A stretch of 64,000 nt of DNA from Perilla frutescens (taxonomy: Eukaryota; Streptophyta; Magnoliopsida; Lamiales; Lamiaceae), in assembly GCA_026008535.1 (NCBI GenBank), contig BRKX01000004.1, forward strand, positions 37,638,501 through 37,702,500, read 5' to 3'. Below, piece after piece: positions 33,922-44,745 of the stretch. Within the stretch, counting starts at the first letter, position 1. Each line of letters begins with the position of its first letter. The position numbers were made by a program, and so were the translations under genes. Below the pieces are notes generated by a model. That model was not told where the DNA came from and did not search any database. It saw nothing but the letters and a program-made list of their open reading frames with translations.

Positions 33922-35132
33922 ATATCTAATGAGAGATGGTCATTTGTCTGATGAACTCTATATGCAGCTGCCACAAGGGTACATAGGTGGACAACCTGGT
34001 GTAGTTTGCAAGCTCCTCAAGAGTCTTTATGGCCGGAAACAGGCTTCCAGAGAGTGGAACCAAGAACTTTGTAAACATCTTATCACCCTAGGCTTTCATC
34101 AGTCAGCAAGTGATCATTGTCTCTTTCTGAGAGGGATTGGTGCTACATTTATTGCATTATTGGTATATGTAGATGATATTCTAGTGTTAGGTCCTTCTAA
34201 GGATATCATCTCAGATGTTAAAAACTCTTTAGACAAAGCCTTCACCATTAAAGATTTGGGAGAAGCAAAATACTTTCTGGGCATGGAAGTTGCTAAGTCA
34301 TCCTCAGGCTTCTTCTTATGCCAGAGAAAATATGTCCTGGATTTGATCACTATAGCTGGTCTTATTGGGAGTAAGCTTGCTCTTACTCCCTTTTCACCTG
34401 GTTTAACACTTCAGAAAGAAGGCACCTTATTATCACAAAGTGATTCATATAGGAGGGTAGTTGGGAAGCTGCTATATTTAAACCTCACTCGACCTGACAT
34501 TTCCCATACAGTTCAGTAGATTAGCCAGTTTGTAAACTATCCTACTAATGCTCATTGGGATGATGCCATGCATGTCTTGAGATATCTCAAAGGCACACCA
34601 TCTTTGGGACTGCATTACTCAGTCTCACCAGTCTTTGATTTCACTGTGCATTGTGATTCTGATTGAGGATCCTGCGTTGATTCTAGGAAATCACTCACTG
34701 GGTACTGCATATCCTTAGGATCTTGTCTTGTCTCCTGGAAATGTAAGAAACAAGACACGGTTTCATTATCCACTGCAGAGACTGAATATAAAAGCCTTAG
34801 TGTCACCACTAGGGAGCTTCTATGGTTATCTTACATTCTTGCTGATTTTGTTGTGCCAATTTCTCTTCCTATTGTGGTTCACTGTGATAACAAGGCTACA
34901 ATCCAGATTACTCATAACCAAGTGTTTCATGAACGTACGAAACACTTGGATATTGATTGCTATTTTGCCCCGTCTCAATTTCAAGCTGGGTTTCTTCAAT
35001 GTGTGTATGTGTCTTCTATTTCACAGCTCACTGATCTTTTTACCAAAGCATTACATGCTCCATGTTTCAGGACTCTCTTATCCAGTCTTCACTTGGGTGA
35101 TTTACATTGGGTTCGGTCTAAGGGGGACTGTT
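33922..35132 (+). pseudogene. Ale-like copia RT and RNase H fragment
   Basis: From the junction on, the sequence encodes HLSDELYMQLPQGY, KSLYGRKQASREWN, the catalytic LLVYVDDILVLG (34156-34191), KYFLGMEVAKS and LYLNLTRPDISH. RNase H motifs follow: STAETEYKSL (near 34770), VVHCDNKATIQI and ERTKHLDIDC. The wording is of the Ale/Retrofit type and clearly unlike the family B RT at 46400-47677. The RT lacks its N-terminal part. Stops near 34517 and 34665 and shifts near 34730-34850 disable it. Confidence 0.85.
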
Positions 35133-35438
35133 GAAGTGTAGCAGCGCAACAATGTTAAAGTGTAGTAGCGCATCACATGCATGCATGCATGATATTTCTC
35201 TTCCTCTACGTGGCATTACTATAATAATTGGACCACTCATGCAGCAATCTCCACCATAGATCTGCTACTCAATTGGATCAAGCTTTATAGTCGTTACATC
35301 TATGTTTAGCTTAGACTGCAAGCTAGTTTGTTTCTTTGTCAAGCTTTGTATAAATACTAGAAGTACAGTTTGTAGTCTGGTTGGATTGAATGATATCAGA
35401 TTAAATAAAATTTCTTTTCCTAAATATCTTTTCTCTCA
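35121..35438 (+). repeat. Polypurine tract and short LTR of the Ale-like part
   Basis: AGGGGG (35121-35126) is followed by an LTR-like block starting TGTTGAAG at 35129. It has a TATA-like TATAAATAC near 35350 and a probable end in TCTCTCA at 35438, about 310 bp, the usual size for Ale LTRs. A CATG microsatellite (35179-35194) lies within it. The right end is tentative. Confidence 0.6.
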
Positions 35439-35639
35439 TGAAATATACTCGATCAATGAACAATTTGCCACCTAGAAGGAGTCCAAATCTTTTTCATGAT
35501 AGTTGAATAATGAAAGAATTTCTAAACGAATTGACTAACAGTCAAAGTTTTTCAAGCTACACAATACATATCTCGCAGGAGCAGTATCTTTTCCACATTC
35601 TTTTTACAATTTTATAGCCTTCACATTCAACATTCATCA

Positions 35640-35871
35640 CTAAAATCCACGAAAGTTTGTTGGATTTGTTCCAACAAATAACTCTGAAGGCATTGGCCTG
35701 GGAGCAATAGACTTGGTGATGTTGTGTTGTGGTGTGTTGTTGTGGAAGAGAACTGGATATTGAGAAGGCATCAGACGATCCATTTCTTCCTTGTGTTCTT
35801 TTATAACTTTTTTTAACCAAACATAATCAAGTTCTTCTTCAACTTGTTTTTCATAGACGAGATGAAGTTAG
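35640..35871 (-). pseudogene. Orphan coding fragment, unidentified
   Basis: The minus strand has an open stretch of about 77 codons ending in a TAG at 35640-35642. It is charged at the start (VEEELDYVWLKKVIKEHKEE) and ends FVGTNPTNFRGF. It lacks a convincing start, and its composition looks like the last exon of an ordinary plant gene rather than a transposon. I do not recognise the family. No upstream exon was found before the solo LTR at 36204. It may be a gene fragment stranded among repeats. Confidence 0.25.
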
Positions 35872-36198
35872 GGGCTATATGGATTTTTTATTTCTTAGAT
35901 GGGTTGTAGGCTATCTTGATGTAACGGATGATCAAGGGGCTCTATTCTTTTATTAAGGTTTTAAGTTAGAGGATATAGGAATAAAATAGTACAATAATTA
36001 ATATGTTTAATTTTAATTTTCAAAAAGGGCTGCAATGAGAAAAAAAGGCTATTTATTCTATTCACAACCCTTATTTTTCTCCATACAACCCCCAAATTAG
36101 TTAAAATATGGTAAAAACTCCTATTAGACTTTGAAAATCAAAATCCATGAAATCAGACCTATTAGATAGGGTAGGTCATGTGGGTCAACGTGCGGGTC
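35872..36198. other. Gene-free stretch with a shared repeat segment
   Basis: No gene is seen. The part at about 36040-36115 is the reverse complement of about 60290-60350 (shared GGGTTGTATGG and AATAGAA, with matching spacing), so both belong to one uncharacterised repeat family. Confidence 0.45.
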
Positions 36199-36203
36199 AA
36201 CCC

Positions 36204-37644
36204 TGTTGGTTTTGTATACTGGAAGACTTGTCTTTGTATACTTTTCTGATGATATGATGATATGAAATGAAAGTTATTGCAGTCACTGTTTGCATTTAGA
36301 TTATGTTCTATAATTGTTCTATGCAATGTTCCATATACTTACATTGTAGATGATATGGTGTGGGGAGTCACACGGTAAAGATCATATCATTAGAACCTTG
36401 TAATGTATTAAAGAGCTCACGGCTTAGATAGTCCTGAACATACCATCGGTACACCGTAGAATGATCTGATAAGTTAGTTTATCTTGGCTAACTGATTATT
36501 CTAGTACACTGGTTAGTGTATTGAGGAGGATCACGATAGGATACTATTCTCTGTCTCTGACCCAGCAACTGAGAGAATAAAGATCCACAGAGTTCGGGTT
36601 CTGAACTCGTGTGATATTGGCGAGCATATGTGTGCGTTGTTTATTACTTTGATTTATCAATGGGTGAGATCTTTTCGTAGATCGAATTCAATATCTTAGG
36701 TAATAACAATGTATACATAATGTCTCGAGCAGTATGCATAAGCACTGTGTCCTGGTGCGCCAGGTTGATGATGTTCTCTTGAGGAAGCACAAGTTCATGT
36801 TGAAACCCTGCAGGTGGAATTTATTCCGTACATAAATAAAGCTTGTGTGGTACTACTCAAGGTTTTAGATGTTAATTAATTATAGCTGTCAGAGGCTTAC
36901 ATAATTAATTAATGAACATTATATCTTAAACACGGGGAATGGCTGGACTAAACGAGAAAGCATATTCGTAAATATGTATTAAATTGGTAGGTCAGTTTTA
37001 CTTCTTTAGTAGAATAAAAGTAAAACTTAATTTATTTAATTATATCCTAGGTTTATTGGATATTAAATAAATTAGTGGGCTAATTTAATATTCTTCTAGA
37101 TCCCTGTTTTAGCCCAATTGACTGATAGTGGACTGGATATTGAACTTGAGATAGAGGCCCAAGCCCAGTAGGGCTGGAACATGAAATTTCACCCCTCCCT
37201 ATATATAAGGGAAGTGGGGGCACGAAATTTTATGATATTATTCATAGGAAATCAGCCCCTCTTAGTCTCTCAAAGTTATCCACAGATTTCACAATTCTAT
37301 CAAGTAGATTTCAGCCCACTCTGAATCTAGATACAGTCCGGGAATACAACAGAAGATCTTAGAGTAGAATTTGTGGTGCACGATTTTGAGATCATAGGTG
37401 GCGCCATTACTGTGCTCATTCAACAGCAAGATTAGATCTTTAATCTTGTCCACAGACCGTCTATCGATTTGTAAGTAGATTCGTTTTCTATGTCTTCCGC
37501 TTTATTAGAATCGAATCTACTTTGCATGCTTTTTGTATAGACTGTGATAAACATGCATGTTACATAAAATTATGATTTGCATGAACACGGATTAATGAAC
37601 AACCAAATGATCCTGCGGTGATTTAATTCGAAAAAACCCCAACA
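36204..37644 (+). mobile_element. Solo LTR of copia family B
   Basis: 1441 bp from TGTTGGTTTTG to CCCCAACA, flanked by a perfect duplication AACCC (36199-36203 and 37645-37649). No primer site or internal sequence follows. The TATA region near 37199 (CCCTATATATAAGGG) is again palindromic. The insertion interrupts a GGGTCAACCC/TAACCCGACCC sequence of unknown origin. Confidence 0.92.
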
Positions 37645-37807
37645 AACCCTAACCCGACCCGCCCCGTCCAAAAAAAAAAGTTCACCAGACATAGTATCAT
37701 TCTTAATACTAAAATGTATCATTCCGAAGTACAAAAAGTATTAGGCCTGCAACTTGTCCTATACGAGTTTCTTTGATTCAAATTATGTTTATTTCATCTC
37801 AATTAAT

Positions 37808-37990
37808 ATTTAGAGCTTAGGGGTTTGAGGGTTTAGGGTTTAGTTTTTTTTAAGTTTTTTTTAGGTTTTTTTTGGGGGGTTAGGGTTTCGTATTTTTTTA
37901 GGGTGTTTTTAGGGGTTTTATTTTGTATTTTTAGGGTTTTTTTAGGAGTGGTTTTAGGGGTTGTTTTGTGTTTTTTAGGGTTTTAGATAG
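37808..37990. repeat. Degenerate telomere-like (TTTAGGG) tract
   Basis: About 180 bp of G- and T-rich sequence contain GGGTTTAGGGTTTAG, then spaced TTAGGG and TTTAGGG units separated by T runs. The plant telomere unit is TTTAGGG. Only a few units are exact and adjacent, so this is a decayed interstitial tract or a simple-sequence expansion. It abuts the truncated end of the minus-strand gypsy pol. Confidence 0.6.
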
Positions 37991-37999
37991 TTCTGCTCG

Positions 38000-40140
38000 T
38001 GATTCTTAAACTGTCTCGAAGCATAAGCAATCACTTTTCCTCTCTTCATCAGCACGCATCCTAATCTTTTTCTCGATGCATCAGCATAAACCACGAAATC
38101 TTCATTTTATTCTGGAATGGCCAACATCGGGCTTGTGGTTAACATATTTCTTCTAGAAACTTTTCTCGCACTCGGGCGTCCATCTACACTTGGAGTCCTT
38201 CTTCAATAATCGCATCATAGCCCTTGATAATGACGAGAATCCTTTGATAAATCTACGATAGTATCCCGCGAGTCCTAGAAAACTTCTGATCTCATTCACG
38301 TTCCTTGAAGACTTCAAGTTGCTTGCAGCTTCAATCTTAGCTGGATCCACCTTGATTCCTTCTAATGAAACTATATGACCTAGAAACATAACTTCCTTGA
38401 GCCAAAACTCACACTTACTAAACTTAGCGTAAAGCCTTTCCCTTCTTAACGTCTCCAGCACCACTCTTAGGTGCTCTTGATGCTCCTCTTAGTCCTTCAA
38501 ATAGATGAGGATATCATCTATGAAAACTAGTACAAACTTATCTAGATACGGGTGAAAACCCAGTTTATTAAATCCATGAACACTGCTGGAGTGTTGGTCA
38601 ACCCGAATGGCATGACCACAAACTCGTAATGTCTATAGCGAGTCCTAGAAGCAGTCTTAGAAATATCCTCCTTCCGGATCTTCAGTTGATGATACACAGA
38701 TCTTAAGTCTATCTTTGAGGAGACACTTGCTCCCTTAAGCTGATCAAAGAGATCATCTATTCTTGGGAGAGGGTATCGATTCTTGATGGTTAGCTTATTA
38801 AGCTCTCTATAGTCAATGGACATTCTCAATGTGCCATCTTTCTTCTTCACGAACAAGATTGGAGCTTCCCAAGGCGACACACTAGGTTGGATAAAACCTA
38901 GGTCTAATAACTCTTGCAGTTGAACCTTGAGTTCTTGCAACTCCTTAGGCACCATTCTGTAAGGGGCTTTCGAGACTGGTGCAGCTCCTGGTTCTAAACC
39001 GATAGCGAATTCCACTTGCCTATATGGTGGTAGTTCTGATAGCTCCTTTGGAAATATGTCTTGGAAATTTTCTTGTGCCTGAAACGTCTTCTATTGCAAC
39101 TCTCCTTCATCTTTCTTTGTCGCAGCCACTTTTTGACGGTATTCTGACTTTATAGCTTCTGCTGGAGATCACCATCGCTTGCAGGCGTAAAGATCGCATG
39201 TCTGGACTTTGAACGTAAGCTCAGAGCTTATCTGACATCATTTCTTAGATTACCTCTTAAACATAACGAGCTAAAAAATTACTTTAGAGATGCGCGTCCT
39301 ACTAGGAGGGCACTATCTAGCATTACTTGGATTCTACTTCCCATTGGGACTACTTCAACTTATTCTTCCAATATGACTAAAAGAAATATTACTTTATTCA
39401 ACGGTCCACACTCGAGCTCTATGATTGGGAGCAAAACAAAATGAATGCCTCTGAGTGAGGACTTTATCTTGATCAATAATTCTTTAACAAGTTCCAAAAG
39501 CTGGAAGAGATATAACACTGGGTTATCTATACTAAAAATATTGTCTTTTCAAAGGAATTATAACTCAAAATGGGTTCTTGCATGAAGCAAAGGTATGAAA
39601 GATAATCAACGATAAGCAATTGAGAACCATACTGAATATTTGCAAAGGTGTCAGCATATCCTAGCAAGGGAATGCTATCACTAATTCTGGATGATCAAAG
39701 AAGTATCATCAAAAGATTATAATTTGTCCAAGAGGATATAATTGTAGAATCATAAATGAAGAATTTCAATTGATATGAAGCTGTTGAAAGATGATTGATT
39801 CAACTGACACGAGAATGAATGAATAGACTCATCAAAACTTCCTATCTAACTGAAACTTTTAATCTACCAATTCTAGGTCTATCTACTTAACGATCTTTTT
39901 CGGGTTCTCTCTCTTTCTTTCTTTGAGCATTACGCATCTTCTTCTTTACTAGGTTGCTACGAATAGCATGAATCGATTGGCCTTCAATTAGCTATACTTA
40001 GCTGGAAAAAGTAACATCCGGGGATTATTTTCACCTATTGGAAGGGATACGACAAAGCGACCTGATCTATACTTGCTTTCTTCTCATCTGAAATTACAAA
40101 TGTGGGGCATGCCTTGATAACTGGTTGAACTCTTGATCGT
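38000..40140 (-). pseudogene. Tekay/Del-like Ty3/gypsy pol: RT and flanking remnants
   Basis: Minus-strand RT from about 39100: FPKELSELPPYRQVEFAIGL, APYRMVPKELQELK, FVKKKDGTLRMSIDYRELNK, then FVVMPFGLTNTPAVFMD. A one-base shift near 38546 precedes the catalytic FIDDILIY (about 38510), which is followed by a stop. RECEPTION of the thumb continues at 38464-38153 (FSKCEFWLKEVMFLGHIVS, SFLGLAGYYRRFIKGFS). RNase H has decayed and is lost by 38000. The stretch 39110-40140 should hold protease and is too decayed to read. The wording is typical of Tekay/Del chromoviruses. The gag end lies at 49329-51234, beyond the family B insertion. Confidence 0.85.
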
Positions 40141-40395
40141 ACTTTTATTGGTTTTGTATACTAGAAGACCTGTCTTTTGTATACATTATTGATGATGGTT
40201 TTATGATGATATAGAATGAATACAATTGCAGTCACTATTTGCATTTAAATTGTCATATTTACATGCATGTTCACTATACTTACATTGTAGATGACATGGT
40301 GTGGGTAAATACACGGTTAGATCATTCATCGGTTCCTTGTAATGTATTAAAAGGCTCACGGTCTAGATGGCACTGAACCCGCTATCGGTACGCCG

Positions 40396-40460
40396 TAGAA
40401 TAATCTGATAGTTAGTTTGTCTTGATTAACTGATTATTCTAATACACGAACGAGTGTATT
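40396..40460. repeat. Conserved twin hairpins in family B LTR
   Basis: TAGAATAATC (40396-40405) pairs perfectly with GATTATTCTA (40432-40441), with a weaker inner GTTAGT/ATTAAC stem. Next to it AATACAC (40441-40447) pairs with GTGTATT (40454-40460) around a 6-base loop. Both recur in the LTR copies at 2559, 29175, 36204, 47903 and 53352, with loops that differ in sequence. Confidence 0.8.
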
Positions 40461-41139
40461 GAGAAGGATCTACTTAGGATTCTATTCTCTATTCTGACAT
40501 TAAATAAGAGAATAAGAATCCACAGAGTTCGGGTTCTTAACCCCTATATGTTGGTGGACATATACGTGTAGTGTTTGCAGCTTTGATTTATCAAAGGGTG
40601 AGATTCGTTCATAGGATCAATAATCTCGATATCTTGGGTTGTGACATTTACACTTATGATGAGTCGTGCAATATATAGGGGCACCGTGTCCTGGTGCGCC
40701 AGGTTGATGGTGTCCCCTTGAGGAAATGCAAGTTCATGTTGAAACCCTGCAGGTGGAATTTATTCCGTGCATGAGTAAAGCTTGTGTGGTACTACTCAAG
40801 GAAAAGATATTAATTAATTATAGTTGTCAGAAGCTTACATAATTAATTAATGGGCATTATATCTTAAACATGGGGAATGGCTGGACTAAATGAGAAAGCA
40901 TATTCAGAAATATGTATTAAATTGGTAGGTCAATATTATTTCTTTAGTGGAATAAAAATAATATTAATTTATTTAATTATATCCTAAGTTTATTGGATAT
41001 TGGATATTAAATAAATTAATGGGTCAATTTAATATTCATCTAGATCCCTGTTGTAGCCCAAAAAGAGACTGGATTTAATTGGAGATAGAACAAGAGATAG
41101 AGATAGAGATAGAATTCTAGTCCAACTGGGACACCAATT

Positions 41140-41173
41140 TCATCCACCCCCTTATAAATAAGAGGGTGGAGGC
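41140..41173 (+). promoter_or_regulatory. TATA box of family B inside an inverted repeat
   Basis: Arms TCCACCCCCTTAT and ATAAGAGGGTGGA flank two bases. The TATA box TTATAAATA spans the centre. The same plan with different arm sequence is present at 3561-3587 (CCACCTTTCTA and TAGAGAGGTGG). Confidence 0.75.
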
Positions 41174-41539
41174 ACGAAATTTATGTCATATATATCAACC
41201 CTCTCGTGTTCTCTTGATCTCCACAGATTCCATACCGATCTAGTAGATTTCATCCCACCCTGAAACTAGATTCAGTCCGGGAATACAACGCCTATTATCA
41301 TTCATAAAACATCAAGATTAAACCTTTAATCTTGTCCTCAACCTGTCGTTTAATTTGTAAGTCATTTTTCGGTATTCTATGTTTCCGCTTTAGTAGAATC
41401 AAAAACCGGATTTGCATGTTAATTAAACTCGGTTAATTAAAATATATGAGACGCATGAATTTATGATCTACATGATATTATGATTAATGAACATCCAATT
41501 AGATCCTGCGGTGGTTCAATTCGAAAAAACCCCAACAAC

Positions 41540-41550
41540 TGGTATCAGAC
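41540..41550 (+). other. Primer-binding site, decayed
   Basis: TGGTATCAGAC lies 2 bases after the 5' LTR. The expected sequence is TGGTATCAGAGC, so the last bases have changed since insertion. Confidence 0.85.
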
Positions 41551-43873
41551 CGAGTTTTGGCACTGTTCTAGATTTAATCCTAGGATTAATTTGAAAAATA
41601 TGTTTAAATTTGATGAAATATTTAAGTTGCTTAAATTTTCAGATTTATGTGTTCATATTTTCGAATTGGTTGTGTTCAAAACTTAGATGAATTTTTGATG
41701 GTGTTTCGAAAATTCTAGTTTTGGATTGATTGTAATTTTCGGTCATATCTTAATTAGATTTGGAATAGATTTTTTATTTATCAGAATTTTCAGATTTAAT
41801 TAGATGTGTGTTTTGAAAATTGGAGCATCAAATTTTGAAAATTTGATATTTAATTTCCCTAATTTGTTCTATTTATTTTTCGATCACATTTAATTAATTT
41901 GGAGAGGTTTTTGATTTTAAATCAAATTTTCAGATTTATTTAATGTGGTGGTTCGAAAATTATGTGTATAAAAAATTAGATTTATTATTTTTTATGTTTA
42001 TCTTAAAATTACTTAATTCTAATCTAGATAGATTTGAAAATAGAATATTAGATTTGGATAGAATTTGAAGTGGATCAAATTTCCAAATTTAATCTTCTTG
42101 TGATTTTCGAAATCTACAAAGATTTGAATTGGATAAGGTAATTTTTGATATATATCAATAATTATCTAATTTTAATCCTAAAAGATTTGAAAATAGATTT
42201 TAAATTTGGGAGAATTTGAAGTGGATCAAATTTCCAGATTTATTATCTTGAAATTTTCGAAATTCTTGTAGATAAGAATTGGAAAAGTAATTTTTTGATG
42301 TATATCATAAATTACTTAATTCTAATCTAGATAGGATTGAAGATAAGATTTAAATTTGGATGGAATTTGAAGTGGATCGAATTTCCAGATTTTATCTTTG
42401 TAATTTTCGATCCTAGCCTATCCAAATATTTGGGATAGATTTTAGATTTATATCAAGATTTCCAAATATTAATTAATTAGGGTGTTATCCGAAAATTAAG
42501 AAATAAATTTGGTGGATAATTATAACAAATTTCCAAATTTATTCTTAAGGGATTTTCGAGATTTATCAAGATTAAATTTGGTGGATAATTATTTTAATTT
42601 CCAAATTAAATCTTAAAGCTATTTTCGAAATTAATTAATTTAATTAATTGTAATTTTCAAAAATCATGTCATGTGTGGATATCATATGTTATTTTATGCT
42701 AATCATGTAATTGTGATTGTTGGATTTGTAGACTGACTTGTTTGCAGGGTTACCGACTATCATGGCTCCTTAATTATGTGATGTATGTTTTAATTTATGT
42801 TGGACGTATGATGGGTCGTATCCCGGTTTGGCTACGTGATTTTAATCTATGAGAAAATCCATGGATTAGGTCTAGGTTTTATTTTATGTTGTTTTAATGT
42901 AATAGAAATAAAACTGTTAGACCAAGTTATTGAGTTGTAATTTTATTCTAGATATATTAGTTTTTTCCTCTAAGGAATAAAAATTCTATATTGAATAAAG
43001 TTTGAAGATCAACTCGAAGAATGAGAGTAGTACAACTCAAGAAAGGAAGTGTCACTGATTCACGTCCCGAAATCCTAATTAAAGCTAGGATTTTCGGCGA
43101 GGTGCAGTGATGGGGGCGGCGGCCATGCCCGAGTTTCCGAAGATGACTTTCCAGTTTTATCTCATTCAGCAACATGAGATATAAGCCATGATAGTTGGTT
43201 TTTATTATTATTTCTTATTATGTTGTTTGAAGCATGCAATGGTGTTTTATCTTTTTATGTGATGTTTGCATGTTTTACAATGGGATAAAATGAAACCTCA
43301 ATCTTAAATAACTAAGTGGGAGAGATTCATACTAAAGTATGTAGAAATCTCAAACGGTCTCCATTAATCTGGTTTAATTGAGATGTGATAGACATGCGAG
43401 TTGACAATAGGTCTTCCTCCATAACGGATGTGTCATATCACTGTTATCTCTAGAAATTAAACTTCTTTATCAAGATAGTTGTAGAACACTACTAGAACAA
43501 ACTGACTCCTCCAACTGGAGCAGGGAGTTCGAAATAGTGGACTTGGTGCTAAGATGATGGTGTTCACACTTAGGTGTAATTTATTAATAAAAGTCCACAC
43601 TAACGTGGCTTATTAATTGGAAGGTTACATGACCGTGGTTATTTCCGACTATTAATTTACTTGTCATAAGGAAATTTGACTGGAGGTAAATTAAAGGTGG
43701 TTTTACCTGTTTAAGGATGAATCTTATAAACATCCACACTAACGTGGCTTATAAGAAATATTTTTAAAATGTCGGCGGATTACATATAATTTTTTGAGGT
43801 ATACAATTATATGTGAGTATCCTAAAGTTTGTGACTGTAGTGCATGTTTATTTTTCAGTTATTCTATATCATC
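41551..43873 (+). other. Long leader of the family B element
   Basis: No gene is supported in these 2.3 kb. The first kilobase contains tandem-like repeats of about 150 bp, each with GAATTTGAAGTGGATCAAAT (42061, 42213 and 42363) and related flanks. Further on are a G+C-richer patch (43065-43175), a decayed tRNA-like segment (43471-43540) and CCACACTAACGTGG twice, 139 bp apart (43595-43608 and 43734-43747). The leader is collinear with that of the chimera. The packaging and dimerisation signals of copia RNAs lie in leaders of this kind. Confidence 0.7.
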
Positions 43874-44745
43874 ATGGCACTCTCCAACCTGTCCTCTATT
43901 CTTAAAGAAAACAAGTTAATCGGTGAAAATTACAATGACTGGATTCGAAACCTTAATCATGTTCTCACTGCGGAAGGACGCAGATTCGTGCTTGAAGAGG
44001 TATGTCCTCAGAAGCCAGATGAGGGTTCTGACGAAGCCCAAAAGGTTGCATATGATAAGTGGGTTAGGTCTAATGAGATAGCACGCTGTTACATTATGGC
44101 ATCCATGTCGAATGTGTTGCAACATCAGCATGAACCTATGAAAACCGCTTATGATATCATGTACAACCTTAGGCAGCTCTTCGGTCATCAGAACTGCTTG
44201 GCACGCCATTTGGCAATGAAGAAGCTAATGGATGCGAGGATGTCTGACTCCACACCTGTGAGGGATCATGTTCTCATGATGATGGGGTATTTATCTGAGA
44301 TCGAGACCTTGGGTGGAGAGCTGGATGGCAATTCTCAAATCGACATTGTTCTTCATAGCTTGTCTTCGAGGTTTGAGTAGTTCAGGCTGAACTTTAACAT
44401 GATTAAAAGGGATGTCGGCCTGAATGAACTGCTCATGGGTCTTCAGGCGGCTGAGTTACTTCAAAAGGGAAATCCGGAGGCACACCTAGCTGAAAATAGG
44501 GCGTCTTCTTCCGATACTAAAAGGAAGAAGAGGAACGCACCCAAGAAAGCTGCAGAGGGGGCGCCTAAGGTGAAGAAGTCCAAGACTAAGATTCCTCCCG
44601 AGGAATTTAAGTCAAAGACAAAGTGTTTCAAGTGCGGCAGCCCAGGTCACTGGAAGACGGATTGTCCTAACAAAAAGAAGAAAAAGGGTACGTCTCAATC
44701 TCTTGTCGTTGAAACATGTTTAGCTACTTGTTCTACTCAGTCATG
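43874..44745 (+). pseudogene. Family B gag
   Basis: ATG 43874 (MALSNLSSILKENKLIGENY) starts the single gag-pol frame. The copia capsid region (LTAEGRRFVLEEVCPQ, YDIMYNLRQLFGHQN, RDHVLMMMGYLSEIE) is followed by an in-frame TAG at 44378, where glutamine is expected (CAG). The zinc knuckle CFKCGSPGHWKTDCP lies at 44626-44670 after a lysine-rich linker. It would form particles in the cytoplasm. Except for the stop it is complete. Confidence 0.92.

Larger units (their letters stand above)
29175..35438 (+). mobile_element. Chimeric copia element: family B left, Ale-like right
   Basis: The left part has a family B LTR (29175-30590), primer site, long leader, gag and protease region, all collinear with the complete element at 40146-49323. 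At about 33921, within the pre-integrase domain, homology stops, and an Ale/Retrofit-type RT-RNase H follows without integrase. It ends at an unrelated short LTR (35129-about 35438). No matching target duplication joins the two outer ends. The join is therefore a recombination or deletion product of two elements and not a single insertion. Confidence 0.75.
40146..41537 (+). repeat. 5' LTR of the complete family B element
   Basis: 1392 bp ending CCCCAACA. It carries two nested hairpins in the upstream part (40396-40460) and a TATA box (TTATAAATAA, centred on 41156) between 13-base arms (41143-41155 and 41158-41170) complementary at 12 of 13 positions. A small deletion near 41289 distinguishes it from the 3' LTR. 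Confidence 0.92.
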
